Source of the DNA: CBDCNP01 sp965222425
Lineage (GTDB): Bacteria; Acidobacteriota; Vicinamibacteria; Marinacidobacterales; DATDRI01
DNA: 64,000 bases
NCBI GenBank assembly: GCA_965222425.1
Contig: CBDCTW010000022.1
Location: 1 to 64,000, forward strand
Reading direction: 5' to 3'
The notes under the pieces were generated by a model that saw nothing but the letters and a program-made list of their open reading frames with translations, searched no databases and was not told the origin of the DNA. Position 1 is the first letter of the stretch; every line of letters starts with the position of its first letter. Made by a program: the position numbers and the translations under genes. Positions 7,877 to 15,917 of this stretch are shown here, piece after piece.

Positions 7877-9244
7877 TCAGTCAGCAATTGACTGATAAGC
7901 CAGAACTCGAATTTGGTCATGAAGTCTGTATCTGTTGTGCCAAGACGCAAGCTGGGTCATGACAATAACTATCAGCTCTTCTTCAGGATCTATATGAAAA
8001 TATGTGCCAAACGCTCCTCCCCAAAAGTATGCTCCCAATGATCCTAATGTTCCTAATTCAACTAAGTCGGTTGTGACTCCAAAGTGGAGGCCGTACCCAT
8101 AGCTTCCGACTCCCCGTTGGACAGGAGGAAATCTACCAACGTGATCCAACGTCATCAGTTCCACAGTTTTACGGCTGAGAACCCTGACATCGTCCAACTC
8201 GCCCATGTTGAGCAGCATCTGACAAAAGCGGACGTAGTCAGTGGCTGTAGAGACAAGGCCACCCCGGGGAATGAAATAGCGCCTGGAACCATGAATCCAA
8301 GAACTTCTGCTTGGCGAGTCAGCTAGTTTCAGTCCCTCTTCCTCACTCTGGGAATAGACTGAAGTGAGACGAGATGCCTTTTCCTCCGGTAGAAAAAAAT
8401 AAGTATCCTTCATCCGCAATTGTGAAAATATCCGTTCCTGGAAAAACCTGTCCAGAGGCATGCCCGAGACGACTTCAACCAGATAACCGAGAACATCGGT
8501 CGACCAGTTGTATCCCCACTGGGTACCCGGATGGAAGCTTAGCGGCAATGTTGCCAATATCTTCATCGAGTCTGCAAGAGACATATCGGGATGCGGATGG
8601 CAGGTCTCGGGTCGAAGGAAAGGCTCGAGTTTCTGCTGGAAGAGATCTGCAGTGAGCCATCTCTTATCCTGAGACGTTATTCCCGAGGTGTGAGTCAATA
8701 AATCCATAATAGTGATCTCTCGCTTCGCAGGAACGGTTATGAACGTTGCCCCGCTTTTATCTCCGGGTGGCGGGGGGACGGCAACCTTGGGATTTTTGAA
8801 TTCTGGAATAAATCTCGATATGGGATCAGACAGTAAGAAATGCCCTTCCTCCAACAGCATCATGACAGCAACAGCAGTAATCGGTTTTGTCATCGAGGCA
8901 ATCCGAAAGATGGCGTTGGTGCTCATTGGCATCCGGGCTTCCAAATCCATCATCCCCAACGCGTCCAGATAGGTAATTCTGCCGCGCCGGGCAATCAGAA
9001 TCACGGACCCGGGAATCTCTTGGCGATCTATGAATCCTTGAATAACCGGGCGAATACGTGCCAGCCGTTCTGAGGACATCCCGACCTCCTCCGGTTTTGC
9101 ATTAGGCATACCCAGTGCTCTTGCCTTGACATCGTCGGAAGCGATGTAGCAACTCAACAGCATGATTGCCAAAAAACCACGAGTAATTAAGATGGAGCCT
9201 TTTGAAATAATGTTGGAGAATCCTAGTTTTGTTAACATGAACAA
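7877..9244 (-). CDS. Serine hydrolase, beta-lactamase class C/esterase fold
   Basis: A 455-residue protein with an N-terminal hydrophobic export segment (ILITRGFLAIMLLSCYIAS), then a mature domain starting near GMPNAKPEEVGMSSERL. The catalytic SxxK motif is present as SMTK in IASMTKPITA, and the second motif as YNW in WGYNWSTDVLGYLVE. Near the end, GAFGTYFHIDPEEELIVIVMTQ is the usual last strand region. This fits the beta-lactamase-related penicillin-binding/esterase family (PF00144), which includes esterases and D-aminopeptidases as well as class C beta-lactamases. The sequence does not show which reaction it catalyses; resistance should not be assumed. It likely acts in the periplasm. The gene stands alone on the minus strand, next to a repeat-rich spacer. 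Confidence 0.88.
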   Translation of the reverse strand: MFMLTKLGFSNIISKGSILITRGFLAIMLLSCYIASDDVKARALGMPNAKPEEVGMSSERLARIRPVIQGFIDRQEIPGSVILIARRGRITYLDALGMMDLEARMPMSTNAIFRIASMTKPITAVAVMMLLEEGHFLLSDPISRFIPEFKNPKVAVPPPPGDKSGATFITVPAKREITIMDLLTHTSGITSQDKRWLTADLFQQKLEPFLRPETCHPHPDMSLADSMKILATLPLSFHPGTQWGYNWSTDVLGYLVEVVSGMPLDRFFQERIFSQLRMKDTYFFLPEEKASRLTSVYSQSEEEGLKLADSPSRSSWIHGSRRYFIPRGGLVSTATDYVRFCQMLLNMGELDDVRVLSRKTVELMTLDHVGRFPPVQRGVGSYGYGLHFGVTTDLVELGTLGSLGAYFWGGAFGTYFHIDPEEELIVIVMTQLASWHNRYRLHDQIRVLAYQSIAD

Positions 9245-9298
9245 TCTCCTCTACAACTACCGAACCATCACAATCTTCGAACTGTGTATGCAACAGAG

Positions 9299-9383
9299 AG
9301 GCGATTCTATCCCGTGGCGGGGTGAGCTACGAGCCGAATTCTCCCCGTGTGTAGGTGAACCGCAGCGCGCGAGTGCGGGCTCG
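9299..9383 (+). repeat. 85-bp dispersed repeat, copy 1
   Basis: Identical over 85 bp to 12246-12330, same orientation, starting aggcgattctatcccg and ending gtgcgggctcg. After the identity ends, both copies go on to atagacga with a small indel. It can form short hairpins (CGGGG...CCCCG and CCGCA...TGCGG). No gene was recognised in it. The remainder of 9245-9460 shows no gene. Confidence 0.85.
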
Positions 9384-9460
9384 CGATAGACGAACCGACA
9401 CCGCTAGTGAAGTGAAGAGTGCGCAGTACTGCCCTGAGGGCTAACCGTTGGCGGGCGGGT

Positions 9461-10603
9461 CTAACCGAGAACCTCCCGGTATACTCTGAGGAAATTCAAC
9501 CCCAACACTTTTCTTATGTCGGGGATGGAGTAACCGCGATTTTTCAGCCCCTTAGCGATAGTAATGTAGCGGCGCTCGTCGTTTATCCCTTCCACGAACG
9601 GGGGGTATTTGGGTCTCACTAGATTCCAATCTTGGGCGCTATAGCCCGCTTTAACCGCTTCCCAGAGCCGGTCGGGCTCGGTGACGAACCAACCGGGTAG
9701 TCCCAAATCGGACCCGAACCCCACATGATCTGGCCCCACCAGTTGAATGACGTGGTCGAAGTGATCGAGTAGGTCATCCAGCATGGCTCCCGGTTTCTCA
9801 CTCACGAACCAGGTAAGAAGGGTCATGCCCATCACGCCACCCTTTTTCGCGAGTGCTTTGATCTGTTCGTCGCTCTTGTTGCGCGGGTGATCGTAGAGGG
9901 CCTTACAGTTCGAGTGTGAGAAGAGGATGGGTTCGGTGGAAGCCTCGATGGCATCGAGCGTGGTCCGGTATCCACTGTGAGCAACATCTACGACGATCCC
10001 CATTTCATTCATCTTTTCGACGAGCTCGAGCCCGAAACGAGTGAGGCCGCCGTCTACTCGCTCGAGGCAACCATTCCCAACCAGATTTCGCCAATTGTAG
10101 GTGAGCTGGATCTGCCGCAGTCCCAGTTGGTAGAAGATTCGAAGATTCTTGAGATCCGTACCGATCGCGGTGGACCCCTGGAAGTTGGCGAGAACGCCCA
10201 GCTTGCCTTGTGCTTTTGCCAGCTCGATATCGGAACCTTCGCGTATCAGCGTCACTCGGTCGCGATAGCGAGCGACCATGGCTGATAACTCTGCGAGTCT
10301 TCTGACCGCGCCGTGGAATGCTTGGTCGGCGTCCCGATCCCGCGTATCCGTCGTTGGACTCACCACGGTAACGCCGGAGTCCGCAAGCATTGCGAGATCG
10401 AGCGTCGAGTGATCTGCACCGGGTAGATCGGGGTTTCGATGAAGATACGAAAGGGCGTCAATGACGACGCTGTCCGCCACGACCTCCTCGACCGATTGTG
10501 ACGTGGAAGTGGAGGAGTCCACGGTTGTTCGTCCCAAAGGAGTAACGACCGCCGTCCCGGCGGCGGCCAAGTGCTTCAAAAAGGATCTGCGGTGGATTGG
10601 CAT
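9461..10603 (-). CDS. M19 membrane-dipeptidase-like protein, Tat-exported
   Basis: The start is ATG 10603 (MPIHRRSFLKHLAAAGTAVV), placed by a GGAGG ribosome site 5 bases upstream; an ATG further upstream lacks one. RRSFLK is a twin-arginine signal, and tatA-tatC lie at 55-56 kb. The roughly 380-residue product follows the renal-dipeptidase fold (peptidase M19). It has FQGST then LGLRQIQLTYNWRN, VVDVAHSGYRTTLDAI, LFSHSNCKAL and DHVGFGSDLGLPG, so two metal-binding His (DVAHS, SHSN) and the late Asp are kept. The first HxD pair is absent (VIDALSYLHRN), and the bridging Glu of EGGHS is Gln (FQGST). This places it in the FQ-type subfamily of M19, whose chemistry is less certain. It is divergent from the amidohydrolase gene at 10664. 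Confidence 0.85.
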   Translation of the reverse strand: MPIHRRSFLKHLAAAGTAVVTPLGRTTVDSSTSTSQSVEEVVADSVVIDALSYLHRNPDLPGADHSTLDLAMLADSGVTVVSPTTDTRDRDADQAFHGAVRRLAELSAMVARYRDRVTLIREGSDIELAKAQGKLGVLANFQGSTAIGTDLKNLRIFYQLGLRQIQLTYNWRNLVGNGCLERVDGGLTRFGLELVEKMNEMGIVVDVAHSGYRTTLDAIEASTEPILFSHSNCKALYDHPRNKSDEQIKALAKKGGVMGMTLLTWFVSEKPGAMLDDLLDHFDHVIQLVGPDHVGFGSDLGLPGWFVTEPDRLWEAVKAGYSAQDWNLVRPKYPPFVEGINDERRYITIAKGLKNRGYSIPDIRKVLGLNFLRVYREVLG

Positions 10604-10663
10604 GCGACCTCCACGGATGTCTACTCTCAACTGAGTATGCTAGTATGCGCTCGATAGAGCGCA
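10604..10663. promoter_or_regulatory. Divergent promoter region with a perfect palindrome
   Basis: The 60-bp gap between the M19 gene and the amidohydrolase gene holds the 16-bp perfect palindrome GCGCTCGATAGAGCGC (10647-10662), ending one base before the amidohydrolase ATG. Its place suggests an operator or a hairpin over the 5' end of the message, but I see no clear -35/-10 pair. The regulatory role is inferred. Confidence 0.35.
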
Positions 10664-12070
10664 ATGGGCAAGGCATTTTCCCTCATCTGTCTCGTTCTCG
10701 CCACCCACGCGGGCGTGGGGTGTGAATCGCGGCCCGCGAGCCCTCAACTCTTAATCGCGAACGGCACGCTGATTGACGGTACGGGCGCCGCTCCACGGAC
10801 AGGGGTGGATGTCTTGCTTCGGAATGGCGAGATCGTAGCCATTGAAGACGAGCTGCGGCCGACCGGCCCTTTCGAGGTTCTCGATGCTACCGGGAAGTTT
10901 CTCGTACCTGGATTGATCGACACGCACGTCCACTTGGACGCCCCGATCGTTTACCAGATAACAGAGCAAGAACGTTTCCAGATCTTGGAACATACACCGC
11001 GAGCGTTTCTCTACAGCGGCGTCACGACCGTGCTGGATCTTTCCTCGTACGTCTCTGGGGACCCGGGTGAGATCTTGGCGAACCGCACCGCTCAGAGGGC
11101 CGGACGCCTATTGTCACCTCGCATCTACACCGTGGGTCTGGCCTTCACGCCGAAAAACGGATGGGGGCCGGAGGGCGAGAGCGCTCTGTCCAACACCGAT
11201 GAGGCTCGCACCCGAGCTCGGCGTTACGCAGCGGACGGGGTGGACGGGTTCAAGATCATGGTCGAGGATGATGTGCTGGACCCAGGACCACTTCGGGAAA
11301 AGTTGGACCAGATGGTTGGTGCCGTAGTGGAGGAAGCGCGCCGCGCCCACCTCCCGGTTTATGCCCATGCGGTCAACCTGAGGGAATACCGGCGCGCTCT
11401 CGAGCTGAAGCCCCGGGCGATCGTTCACGGCCTGGAAGACGAGATCACGGATGACGATGCCCTCATCGGTGAGATAGTCCGAACCGGAACCTACATCGTC
11501 CCGACTCTGAGCCTCTTCGAGTCCTTCAACCGATTCGAAGGAAGCCGGACATGGTTAGAGGATGCGATCCTGAAGGCGAGCGTTCCCTCCTTCTTGCTCG
11601 AGAAGATGCGCGACCCCAACTACATCTCGGAGGAACGACGGCGATTTTCGGCCGACGGCTTTCCGAAGACCACCCCCGAGCGAAACGACCCCTACGCATG
11701 GGTAGTGAAGAAGCTCCCGGTGCTGAAAGAAAACGTGACGAAGATGCACCGAGCGGGCGTCAAGCTGGCGGTAGGCACGGATGCCGGCGGACGAGTGGGC
11801 TACAATTTCCAAGGCTATCAGACGCCCCGAGAGGTGGAGTTGTTGGTTGAGTGCGGACTCACTCCGATGGAGGCGATCGTCGCCGCAACACGGACCGGCG
11901 CCGAAGTGATTGGCGCGAGCGACCGCCTCGGGACCATCGAGCCGGGCAAGGTAGCCGACTTATTGGTTTTGAGCGCGGACCCCACCGAAGACATCCGTCA
12001 CTTGCGACAGATCGAGCTCGTCATCCAGGAAGGTCAGATTCGGGAGAGATCGGAGCTCTCCCACCATTAG
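10664..12070 (+). CDS. Lipoprotein amidohydrolase (imidazolonepropionase/prolidase-like)
   Basis: A 468-residue protein with a lipoprotein signal: MGKAFSLICLVLATHAGVGC, with Cys20 as the likely lipidated residue. The amidohydrolase TIM barrel follows: GKFLVPGLIDTHVHL (metal ligands HVH near residue 87), DGFKIMVEDD (strand with metal-site Lys region), PVYAHAVNL, AIVHGLEDE, and GTDAGG (metal Asp). It ends with GTIEPGKVADLLVLSADP. This is the usual layout of metal-dependent amidohydrolases related to imidazolonepropionase and Xaa-Pro dipeptidase-type enzymes. The substrate cannot be told from sequence. It would be anchored in the cell envelope and shares a divergent intergenic region with the M19 dipeptidase-like gene, so a joint peptide or cyclic-amide scavenging role is possible (inference). 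Confidence 0.85.
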   Translation: MGKAFSLICLVLATHAGVGCESRPASPQLLIANGTLIDGTGAAPRTGVDVLLRNGEIVAIEDELRPTGPFEVLDATGKFLVPGLIDTHVHLDAPIVYQITEQERFQILEHTPRAFLYSGVTTVLDLSSYVSGDPGEILANRTAQRAGRLLSPRIYTVGLAFTPKNGWGPEGESALSNTDEARTRARRYAADGVDGFKIMVEDDVLDPGPLREKLDQMVGAVVEEARRAHLPVYAHAVNLREYRRALELKPRAIVHGLEDEITDDDALIGEIVRTGTYIVPTLSLFESFNRFEGSRTWLEDAILKASVPSFLLEKMRDPNYISEERRRFSADGFPKTTPERNDPYAWVVKKLPVLKENVTKMHRAGVKLAVGTDAGGRVGYNFQGYQTPREVELLVECGLTPMEAIVAATRTGAEVIGASDRLGTIEPGKVADLLVLSADPTEDIRHLRQIELVIQEGQIRERSELSHH

Positions 12071-12076
12071 TGGAGA

Positions 12077-12243
12077 CTATTGAGATCCGCTGGCTCGGGC
12101 AAGTGGTCGGTCGACGCGAATGAAGATCCATAACACGGCGGCGACCACCGCGAACAACGAGCCGGTGGATATGGCGAAAAACCATCCGAACTGCGCCGCC
12201 AGGAACGGGATCAGGGGCTCGAGATAACGCCGGGGGCGGACAG
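12077..12243 (-). pseudogene. C-terminal stump of an MFS transporter
   Basis: The complement encodes LEPLIPFLAAQFGWFFAIST, then a hydrophobic helix (LFAVVAAVLWIFIRVD) and a short tail ending SGSQ-stop. This matches the last transmembrane helix of major facilitator transporters. Everything upstream is gone; the reading stops where the 85-bp repeat begins at 12246. It is a truncated relic, unrelated in position to the intact MFS gene at 12482. Confidence 0.6.
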
Positions 12244-12245
12244 AT

Positions 12246-12330
12246 AGGCGATTCTATCCCGTGGCGGGGTGAGCTACGAGCCGAATTCTCCCCGTGTGTA
12301 GGTGAACCGCAGCGCGCGAGTGCGGGCTCG
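12246..12330 (+). repeat. 85-bp dispersed repeat, copy 2
   Basis: Identical to 9299-9383 in the same orientation. It separates the MFS stump (minus strand) from an amidohydrolase stump (plus strand), so both neighbouring genes are cut close to its edges. This suggests the repeat marks a recombination or insertion boundary. Confidence 0.85.
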
Positions 12331-12341
12331 TGAATAGACGA

Positions 12342-12485
12342 GGTATTGGAAGCTATGGCCAACTCCAAGGCCTCGGCTACCACTGGGAAATGTGCCGCTG
12401 GCGAGCGGTGGCTGAACAGGAGAAGCTGAAACCATTGTGGTGGTGGGACGCGGATCCGGCGACTGGGAGTGAAAGGTCGCAGTGA
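12342..12485 (+). pseudogene. Stump of a propeller-type amidohydrolase
   Basis: The frame reads GIGSYGQLQGLGYHWEM and then an unrelated tail ending GSERSQ-stop. The first part matches the AIGSHGQQHGLSSHWEVWM segment of the full-length propeller-amidohydrolase encoded at 22972-26292 (around residues 980-1000), so this is a scrap of a paralogue. It ends over the GTG start of the MFS gene at 12482. There is no start codon and no catalytic core. Confidence 0.55.
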
Positions 12486-13729
12486 GCTCGGAGCCAAAGA
12501 CGGACGCCGTAGGCTATCGCTGGGTCATTATTTTTCTGATCTGGCTCGCCAACGCCAGCGGTGCGCTCACCCAGCTATCGGGTGGCCCGGTCCAGCTCTC
12601 GGTGGCCAAAGAATTCGGGCTAGGCGCTGCACAGTTGGCCACCTGGATCAACTTGCCATTGCTGGCCATGGGTCTCTTCTCGATCCCGGCCGGCATACTG
12701 GTCGATCGCTTCGGAGCTCGCGCCGGAGTGGGGTTCGCGCTGTTCCTCATGGCCGTGTTCGCCTTGGGACGGGGAATAGCTCCTAGCTTTGCGTGGCTCT
12801 GTTTTGCCACTTTCGTTTTCGGAATCGGCTACGCCTTTCTGTTGAGTAGCATGCCCAAGGCGGTCTCCGAGTGGTTCCCTCCTCACGAATTGGGACGAGC
12901 GGTGGGGTTTTATACGTCCGGCGCTTCCATCGGCGTGCTCACCGTCTTCTGGTTCGCGATACCCGTGTTCGGCGAGAAATGGGGAGAGCTGTTCCTAACA
13001 GCCGGTGCGATCGGAACGGTTGCTTTTCTCGCCTGGCTCGTCCTCGGCAAAAGATCTTCCCGTGCATCGTCGGGGCATGGCGCTGCGGGAGGAGTCGCCG
13101 ACATGCTCCGAAGCTTTCGCTCGGTAGCGAGCCAACGAGACGTGAGGCTCTTGGTCGGACTCTGCGCCGTGACTCAGATCGGTGTTTTGGGCTGGCTGGC
13201 CTTCGGTTTTCCGTACCTGGTGATCGCTAAAGGGGCCTCGGAAGAAACGGCTGGCCAGGTGGTTGCGTTCACGATGGTGGGCTTTCTGTTCGGGGCGCTT
13301 TCCGTATCCGAACTCTCCGATCGGGTCGGGAGGCGTCGGCCGTTCTTGATCGGCCCGGCTCTCCTCACTTGCCTGCTATTCTTCGGTCTGATCGTGGTTC
13401 CCCTGGGGTGGCTCTTCTGGGCCATGGTCCTTTTGATCGGGTTTTGCCTTGCGGCGATTCAGGTTCTGTTGTTCGCCGTGCCGCTCGAGCTACCGGGGGT
13501 CTCGATGGACCAGGTCGGCGCGTGCGAGGGTCTTATCATCTCTGTTGGGTGTTTCTTCGGGATCGCGGCATCCCCAGTCCTGGGATCGATCCTGGGGAGC
13601 TACGATACGACGACGCCCCAGCAGTTTTTCGTGGTGTTGGGTCTGATAGGAGCAGCCCTTGGCGTGGGGGCCTTCTTGTCGTTCTTGATGAGTGAGACGG
13701 GGCCGGCCGGTCGAAGTGGTTCGGGCTAA
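12482..13729 (+). CDS. MFS transporter
   Basis: A 415-residue membrane protein with about 12 hydrophobic segments, starting at GTG 12482 (MSSEPKTDAVGYRWVIIFLIW). The major-facilitator pattern is visible: the loop 2-3 motif appears as GILVDRFGARAGVG, and the equivalent in the second half as SELSDRVGRRRPFLIG. The first helix region (GALTQLSGGPVQLSVAKEFGLG) resembles nitrate/oxalate-type and monocarboxylate-like MFS members, but the cargo cannot be assigned. It lies downstream of the amidohydrolase and the 85-bp repeat, with relic sequence directly upstream. It is probably an inner-membrane importer of a small organic acid or peptide (inference). Confidence 0.85.
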   Translation: MSSEPKTDAVGYRWVIIFLIWLANASGALTQLSGGPVQLSVAKEFGLGAAQLATWINLPLLAMGLFSIPAGILVDRFGARAGVGFALFLMAVFALGRGIAPSFAWLCFATFVFGIGYAFLLSSMPKAVSEWFPPHELGRAVGFYTSGASIGVLTVFWFAIPVFGEKWGELFLTAGAIGTVAFLAWLVLGKRSSRASSGHGAAGGVADMLRSFRSVASQRDVRLLVGLCAVTQIGVLGWLAFGFPYLVIAKGASEETAGQVVAFTMVGFLFGALSVSELSDRVGRRRPFLIGPALLTCLLFFGLIVVPLGWLFWAMVLLIGFCLAAIQVLLFAVPLELPGVSMDQVGACEGLIISVGCFFGIAASPVLGSILGSYDTTTPQQFFVVLGLIGAALGVGAFLSFLMSETGPAGRSGSG

Positions 13730-14396
13730 AAGCACTTTTTTCATCTTGTATCCGAACAGGAAATCCTTCGCCCTCTCCGCCTGAAGCTGATCCAGTTTGC
13801 CGCCGCTGCAATCACCGGTGATGAGGTCGACGACCCTCAGGATGGTTCAATATCGACTGACCGAATACGAGCCGCGTCACTCCGTCCTTGGATAGGCATC
13901 TTTGGAGCGTCCATAGTCTAGAACGCGGGAAGCTCGGAGTATTGAGGGGCGCCGCCTGCTCATGTTCCCTTTCTACGCAGATTCGCTGGTGGCAATCGTT
14001 TGCCGGTTCCGGTGTCGCAACCGACCGACCCCTGGCGTAAGATAGCGCCCAGATAAGCCTCAGATAGGAGGGTTACAGTCATGCTAGTCCATGACCGCAG
14101 CGAAGCCGATACTGCCGAGCACCCGGCCGATCGGTGATGATGCCGAGGTCGTCGAAGTCGGGCAACCTCCCCTCTCTTCATCAGTACTAGTCCGCATCGA
14201 CTTCGGAAAGGTTTCCGACCGCGGTAAAAAGCGGTCCAACAATGAAGGCAAGCGACTGGTAGCTCACCTGCGGCCGCGCTCTCGAGTCCTTGCTGACGAA
14301 TCTCCCCGAAAACGATGTGCCGAGTGCCCCCCCCGGGGGGCCACGAGTGGGCGAGCCCTAGGTCGCCGTTTTTTCGTTTCGGAGAGCGAGACCGCT
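13730..14396. other. 667-bp stretch without a recognisable gene
   Basis: Several open frames exist but none shows family features or good start context. On the minus strand about 13770-13845 reads LITGDCSGGKLDQLQAERAK, which may be a decayed coding scrap. A ribosome-site-like aggaggg precedes an 18-codon frame at 14081. A GC palindrome (ccccccccgggggg) lies near 14327-14340. I read the stretch as decayed DNA. Confidence 0.5.
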
Positions 14397-15068
14397 CTAG
14401 TGGGCAAACTTGGCCACGAAGACACTTCGCTTCAACGGACAGCTCCAAGTCCTATTCAGCTCGTCACCCCGAAAGGCATGAGCCAGGGCGTACGCCGGTA
14501 TCGCGTTCGAGACTTCGGTTAGCGGAGGATAGTAGACCGTCTCGTTGCCGCACATATGATCCCGGTGGTTCAAGGCGCGGGTCTTGAGATTGACGATGTC
14601 TCCAGCCTTGACACTCGCATGTCCTCGTTCGTCGCTGAAGGCAGTATCGATCTTCTCGGTCCTTACGCGCACCACGTCCGCCAGGAGCTCTCCACCCGCG
14701 GAACGGGCGAACTCCACCAGCGCTTCCCGCTGCTCGGGCTCGGCTTGCTCGTCCACGATGATGACGGAACGAGCCGGGTAGGGACTCTCGTAGGGATCGC
14801 CCAAGGTCGCATTCGCTGTGACCACCGCGACAACGGCAAGCCCAGAAAGATCCACGCCTCGCCAGTTCCCTTCGCGTATCTTCCATGCGATGACGGCCTC
14901 TCTGCCGGTCAAGTTGACCTCGGCGTTGGCGAAGCACGGTCCGGTGTATACGTCGGCGGTCCTGATCTCGAGATAGTCGCCGCAAATGCCGTTCGCGGTC
15001 GCAATCACCGGCACAACGAATGCCCCAGCAAACATGATGAGCATTGCAGCTAAGAATATCCGTTTCAT
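14397..15068 (-). CDS. DUF1326-family exported protein
   Basis: A 223-residue protein with a signal peptide (MKRIFLAAMLIMFAGAFVVP...ATA). The mature part shows the DUF1326 pattern: GDYLEIRTADVYTGPCFANA, then EVNLTGREAVIAWKIREGNW, GLAVVAVVTANATLGDPYES and SVIIVDEQAEPEQREALVEF. It ends with HMCGNETVYYPPLTEVSNAI and a WSCPLKRSVFVAKF tail. Cysteines at GPCFAN, HMCGNE and WSCP may bind metal or form disulfides. The function of this family is not established; in other genomes it often sits near metal or membrane proteins. Here it is a single gene, with relic DNA on one side and the small 69-residue gene on the other. Confidence 0.8.
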   Translation of the reverse strand: MKRIFLAAMLIMFAGAFVVPVIATANGICGDYLEIRTADVYTGPCFANAEVNLTGREAVIAWKIREGNWRGVDLSGLAVVAVVTANATLGDPYESPYPARSVIIVDEQAEPEQREALVEFARSAGGELLADVVRVRTEKIDTAFSDERGHASVKAGDIVNLKTRALNHRDHMCGNETVYYPPLTEVSNAIPAYALAHAFRGDELNRTWSCPLKRSVFVAKFAH

Positions 15069-15158
15069 GAGCCTCTCCCTTCGGGCTTCGAATCTCCTGT
15101 CTATCTTAGCAGAGCGGCCAGGTTCGGCCAGCCACGGCCAGCCACAGATTGACCTCGA

Positions 15159-15368
15159 CTAAAGTGGCTCGAAGCACCCGCGGCCAGGCCGACAGTCCTC
15201 GCGGTCCGCCGGTTTTCCATCAAAGCCCAGGCAGTTCATGGTGTGGATGCACCACACGATGCCATCGCTCGTGTGAGGGACGTCCGGATCCGGCTCGACC
15301 TCGATGAAAAGGCCCTTCCACCGCAAGCACCGGCAGAGCTCACCCGTCTTTACGAGGTCAATCCCCAT
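15159..15368 (-). CDS. Small Cys-rich hypothetical protein (69 residues)
   Basis: Starts ATG 15368 (MGIDLVKTGELCRCLRWKGL) inside the last codons of the xanthine-dehydrogenase FAD-subunit relic (11-bp overlap), which suggests translational coupling to it. It has Cys at CRC, WCIHTMNC and EDCRPGRGC, so five or six Cys in a short soluble protein, perhaps metal-binding. I do not recognise a named family, but a tail of a second copy occurs at 7795-7850, so it was a real protein. Its upstream operon partners are broken, so expression is uncertain. Confidence 0.6.
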   Translation of the reverse strand: MGIDLVKTGELCRCLRWKGLFIEVEPDPDVPHTSDGIVWCIHTMNCLGFDGKPADREDCRPGRGCFEPL

Positions 15369-15572
15369 CGGCCCCCTCCTTTCCGGCGGCTCGCAGGATG
15401 GCTCGCTTGACGGCCACCCGGGCCAGCCGAATCTTGTAAGCGTTCATGCTGGGCGGTTTCGCATTCTCCACAGCCGCGGCTTGTTGGGCATGCGACTCGT
15501 CGGAAGTCTCTCGGCAAGAAGCCTCACCGCATCCTGCTTGGTCGAGGGGCTGGCATATTCGAAGGCGTTCAT
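15358..15572 (-). pseudogene. Xanthine dehydrogenase-type FAD-binding subunit, internally deleted
   Basis: The 5' end (ATG 15572) encodes MNAFEYASPSTKQDAVRLLA then ER, the exact opening of CoxM/XdhB-like FAD-binding subunits. A few codons later the match ends. The 3' end, in another frame, encodes NAYKIRLARVAVKRAILRAA then GKEGADGD-stop, the normal C-terminus of the same subunit. Thus the central 200 or more residues, including the FAD site, have been deleted and the two ends joined. The order molybdenum subunit, FAD subunit, small protein is that of a normal operon. Confidence 0.8.
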
Positions 15573-15917
15573 CAGCTCACCCCTCCTTTCTCCAAAGCGG
15601 CAATGACCCGATCCGCGGTCAACGGCAATTGCGGTACCCGCACTCCGGTCGCGTTCGCAACCGCATTCGAGAGTGCGGCACCCGGCGAGATGACCGAAGG
15701 TTCGCCATGCCGATGACACCTCGCTCGTCAAATCCGGGGCCGGTCATCAAGTGAACGACGACCTCGCCGATATCTCCGATCCCGGGGAGCTTGTAAAACT
15801 CCAAGTCGACGTTGAGCAAACGGCCGGTCACCGGGTCAAATATCTTCTCTTCGATCAGGGCATAGCTGATCCCCATGATGACCGCACCGTAGACCTGGCT
15901 CTCGGTTGTCTGGAGGT
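15572..15917 (-). pseudogene. Xanthine dehydrogenase-type molybdenum-binding subunit, 3' fragment
   Basis: The frame reads LIIDLQTTESQVYGAVIMGI then SYALIEEKIFDPVTGRLLN, and a second frame EPSVISPGAALSNAVANATG then VRVPQLPLTADRVIAALEKG. These are consecutive C-terminal segments of the large Mo-cofactor subunit of xanthine dehydrogenase/aldehyde oxidase-like enzymes. One base is missing at GVIGM(G)EP, where a GGC codon is expected, so the fragment is frameshifted. Its 5' side is fused to the truncated mscS gene near 15917. Its stop overlaps the start of the FAD-subunit relic. Confidence 0.8.

Noticed and set aside
7877..9244. Beta-lactamase resistance gene
   Set aside because: SxxK and YxN motifs also occur in esterases and peptidases of this fold; nothing here points to antibiotic hydrolysis.
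9299..9383. 85-bp repeat as group II intron end or riboswitch
   Set aside because: No domain V hairpin, no reverse transcriptase and no recognisable aptamer core; left as an unexplained repeat.
9438..9470. Possible integron attC-like site (gggctaaccgttggc near 9440)
   Set aside because: The inverted core is short and the R and L boxes are not convincing; a coincidence is more likely.
13960..14448. 162-residue open frame on the minus strand
   Set aside because: Arg-rich, no family features, overlaps the DUF1326 gene end and lacks a ribosome site; judged to be chance in GC-rich DNA.
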